From positions 3,534,001 to 3,598,000 of the forward strand of contig NZ_CP109479.1 of assembly GCF_036227485.1 (NCBI RefSeq): a stretch of DNA of 64,000 nucleotides, written 5' to 3'. The position numbers and the translations under genes are program-made. Shown in pieces: positions 63,408 to 64,000 of this stretch. The stretch is from Streptomyces sp. NBC_01451 (lineage in GTDB: Bacteria > Actinomycetota > Actinomycetes > Streptomycetales > Streptomycetaceae). The number at the start of each line of letters is the position of its first letter. Position 1 is the stretch's first letter. Under the pieces are notes generated by a model. The model saw only the letters and a program-made list of their open reading frames with translations. It was not told the origin of the DNA and did not search any database.

Positions 63408-64000
63408 GCGTCACGGACCAGACCGTGGCATCCGGGAGGGGCAAGGTGCGGGCCGGGCGGCCGGGTGCCGTCTGGGCGCTCCCCGCGGTGCTCTTCTTCA
63501 CCTTCTTCGCGGTCGTCCCGATGGCTCTGGCCTTCTACCTCTCCTTCACCAAGTGGGACGGCCTCGGCGACCCGAAGCCGGTGGGGCTCGCCAACTGGCA
63601 GAAACTGCTGGACGATCCACGGCTGACGCAGTCGCTCACACTCACCGTCCTTCTCACCGCGGCCAGTTGGGCGTTCCAGACCGTCGTGGCACTGCTGCTC
63701 GGGGTCTGGGCGGCGGGCCGGCAACGCAACCGGGCCGTCCTCTCGGCGATCTTCTTCGTGCCGTTCCTGCTCTCCTCGACCGCCATCTCGGTCCTCTTCT
63801 ACGCCCTGCTCGACCCGAACTTCGGCATCATCCAGAAGGACACGCTGGGCTCGTCCAGCGGCGCGTTCCTCGCGATCGTGTTCGTCGGCGGCTGGCAGTT
63901 CATCCCCTTCCACACGCTGATCTACCAGGGCGGCGCCCGTCAGATTCCCCAAGTTCTCTACCAGGCCGCGGCAATCGACGGGGCGGGCCGCTACCGCCAG
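63404..64000 (+). CDS. ABC transporter permease (MalF type), cut by right window edge
   Basis: Open frame from GTG 63404 to the window end (199 codons). The GTG overlaps the stop of the binding-protein gene by four bases. Hydrophobic helices are visible from [24 protein letters not shown] onwards, and the last residues, [13 protein letters not shown], are the EAA-loop that contacts the ATPase. A second permease gene should follow outside the window. Confidence 0.92.
   Translation, partial: MSVTDQTVASGRGKVRAGRPGAVWALPAVLFFTFFAVVPMALAFYLSFTKWDGLGDPKPVGLANWQKLLDDPRLTQSLTLTVLLTAASWAFQTVVALLLGVWAAGRQRNRAVLSAIFFVPFLLSSTAISVLFYALLDPNFGIIQKDTLGSSSGAFLAIVFVGGWQFIPFHTLIYQGGARQIPQVLYQAAAIDGAGRYRQ

Overview
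The window is about 72% G+C with strongly GC-biased third codon positions, GTG/TTG starts, a wbl gene, bldM and a characteristic gene order. It is a core-chromosome segment of a Streptomyces. The order pcrA, nlpC/P60 genes, guaA, chorismate mutase, a Ser/Thr kinase cluster, glpD, guaB3, guaB, sigD, bldM, whiD, groEL, groES is the one I know from S. coelicolor and relatives. I see no prophage, insertion sequence, CRISPR array, rRNA or tRNA gene.

Layout. 0-10 kb: a PcrA helicase running off the left edge; two NlpC/P60 cell-wall hydrolases, the first behind a cyclic di-AMP (ydaO) riboswitch; and a PspC-type envelope-stress group (kinase, regulator, divergent PspC/LiaF-like protein). 10-19 kb: DoxX-like and other membrane proteins, a DUF4429-like protein, a class II aldolase, guaA, and a chorismate mutase behind what looks like a Phe/Tyr leader-peptide attenuator. 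19-28 kb: an LAxTG sortase-anchored surface protein, a GMC oxidoreductase, succinic semialdehyde dehydrogenase, a lipid kinase translationally coupled to a Ser/Thr kinase, and an orphan protein. 28-37 kb: four more Ser/Thr kinase-family genes in tandem. Three have intact catalytic motifs and one (31978-34884) is a clear pseudokinase. All have one membrane helix and a similar extracytoplasmic domain. 37-46.5 kb: glpD, a nucleotide-sugar dehydrogenase homologue that has lost its catalytic residues, a small basic ORF with a self-complementary leader, guaB3, guaB, sigD, bldM and whiD. 46.5-52.4 kb: LysR regulator, MOSC protein, SDR, SnoaL-type protein, groEL with a His-rich tail, and groES under two CIRCE operators. 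52.4-64 kb: a P-loop kinase, two lipoprotein polysaccharide deacetylases, a methyltransferase, an ECF42-type sigma factor with its DGPF partner, an LCP ligase, a GH10 xylanase, a LacI regulator and the start of a sugar ABC transporter operon cut by the right edge.

How it fits together. Much of the window concerns the envelope: hydrolases under c-di-AMP control, PspC stress sensing, eukaryotic-type kinases, polysaccharide deacetylases and an LCP protein. A second theme is purine supply (guaA, guaB, guaB3). A third is developmental control (bldM, whiD). The xylanase/LacI/ABC group looks like a substrate-induced xylo-oligosaccharide system with CGAAA-N-TTTCG-type operators.

The best candidates for new biology are the pseudokinase inside the kinase array (31978-34884), the catalytically stripped sugar-nucleotide dehydrogenase (39619-40827), the chorismate mutase attenuator (16503-16662) and the small basic ORF with a sequestered ribosome site (40985-41191). 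All assignments are from reading the sequence; no database search was run.
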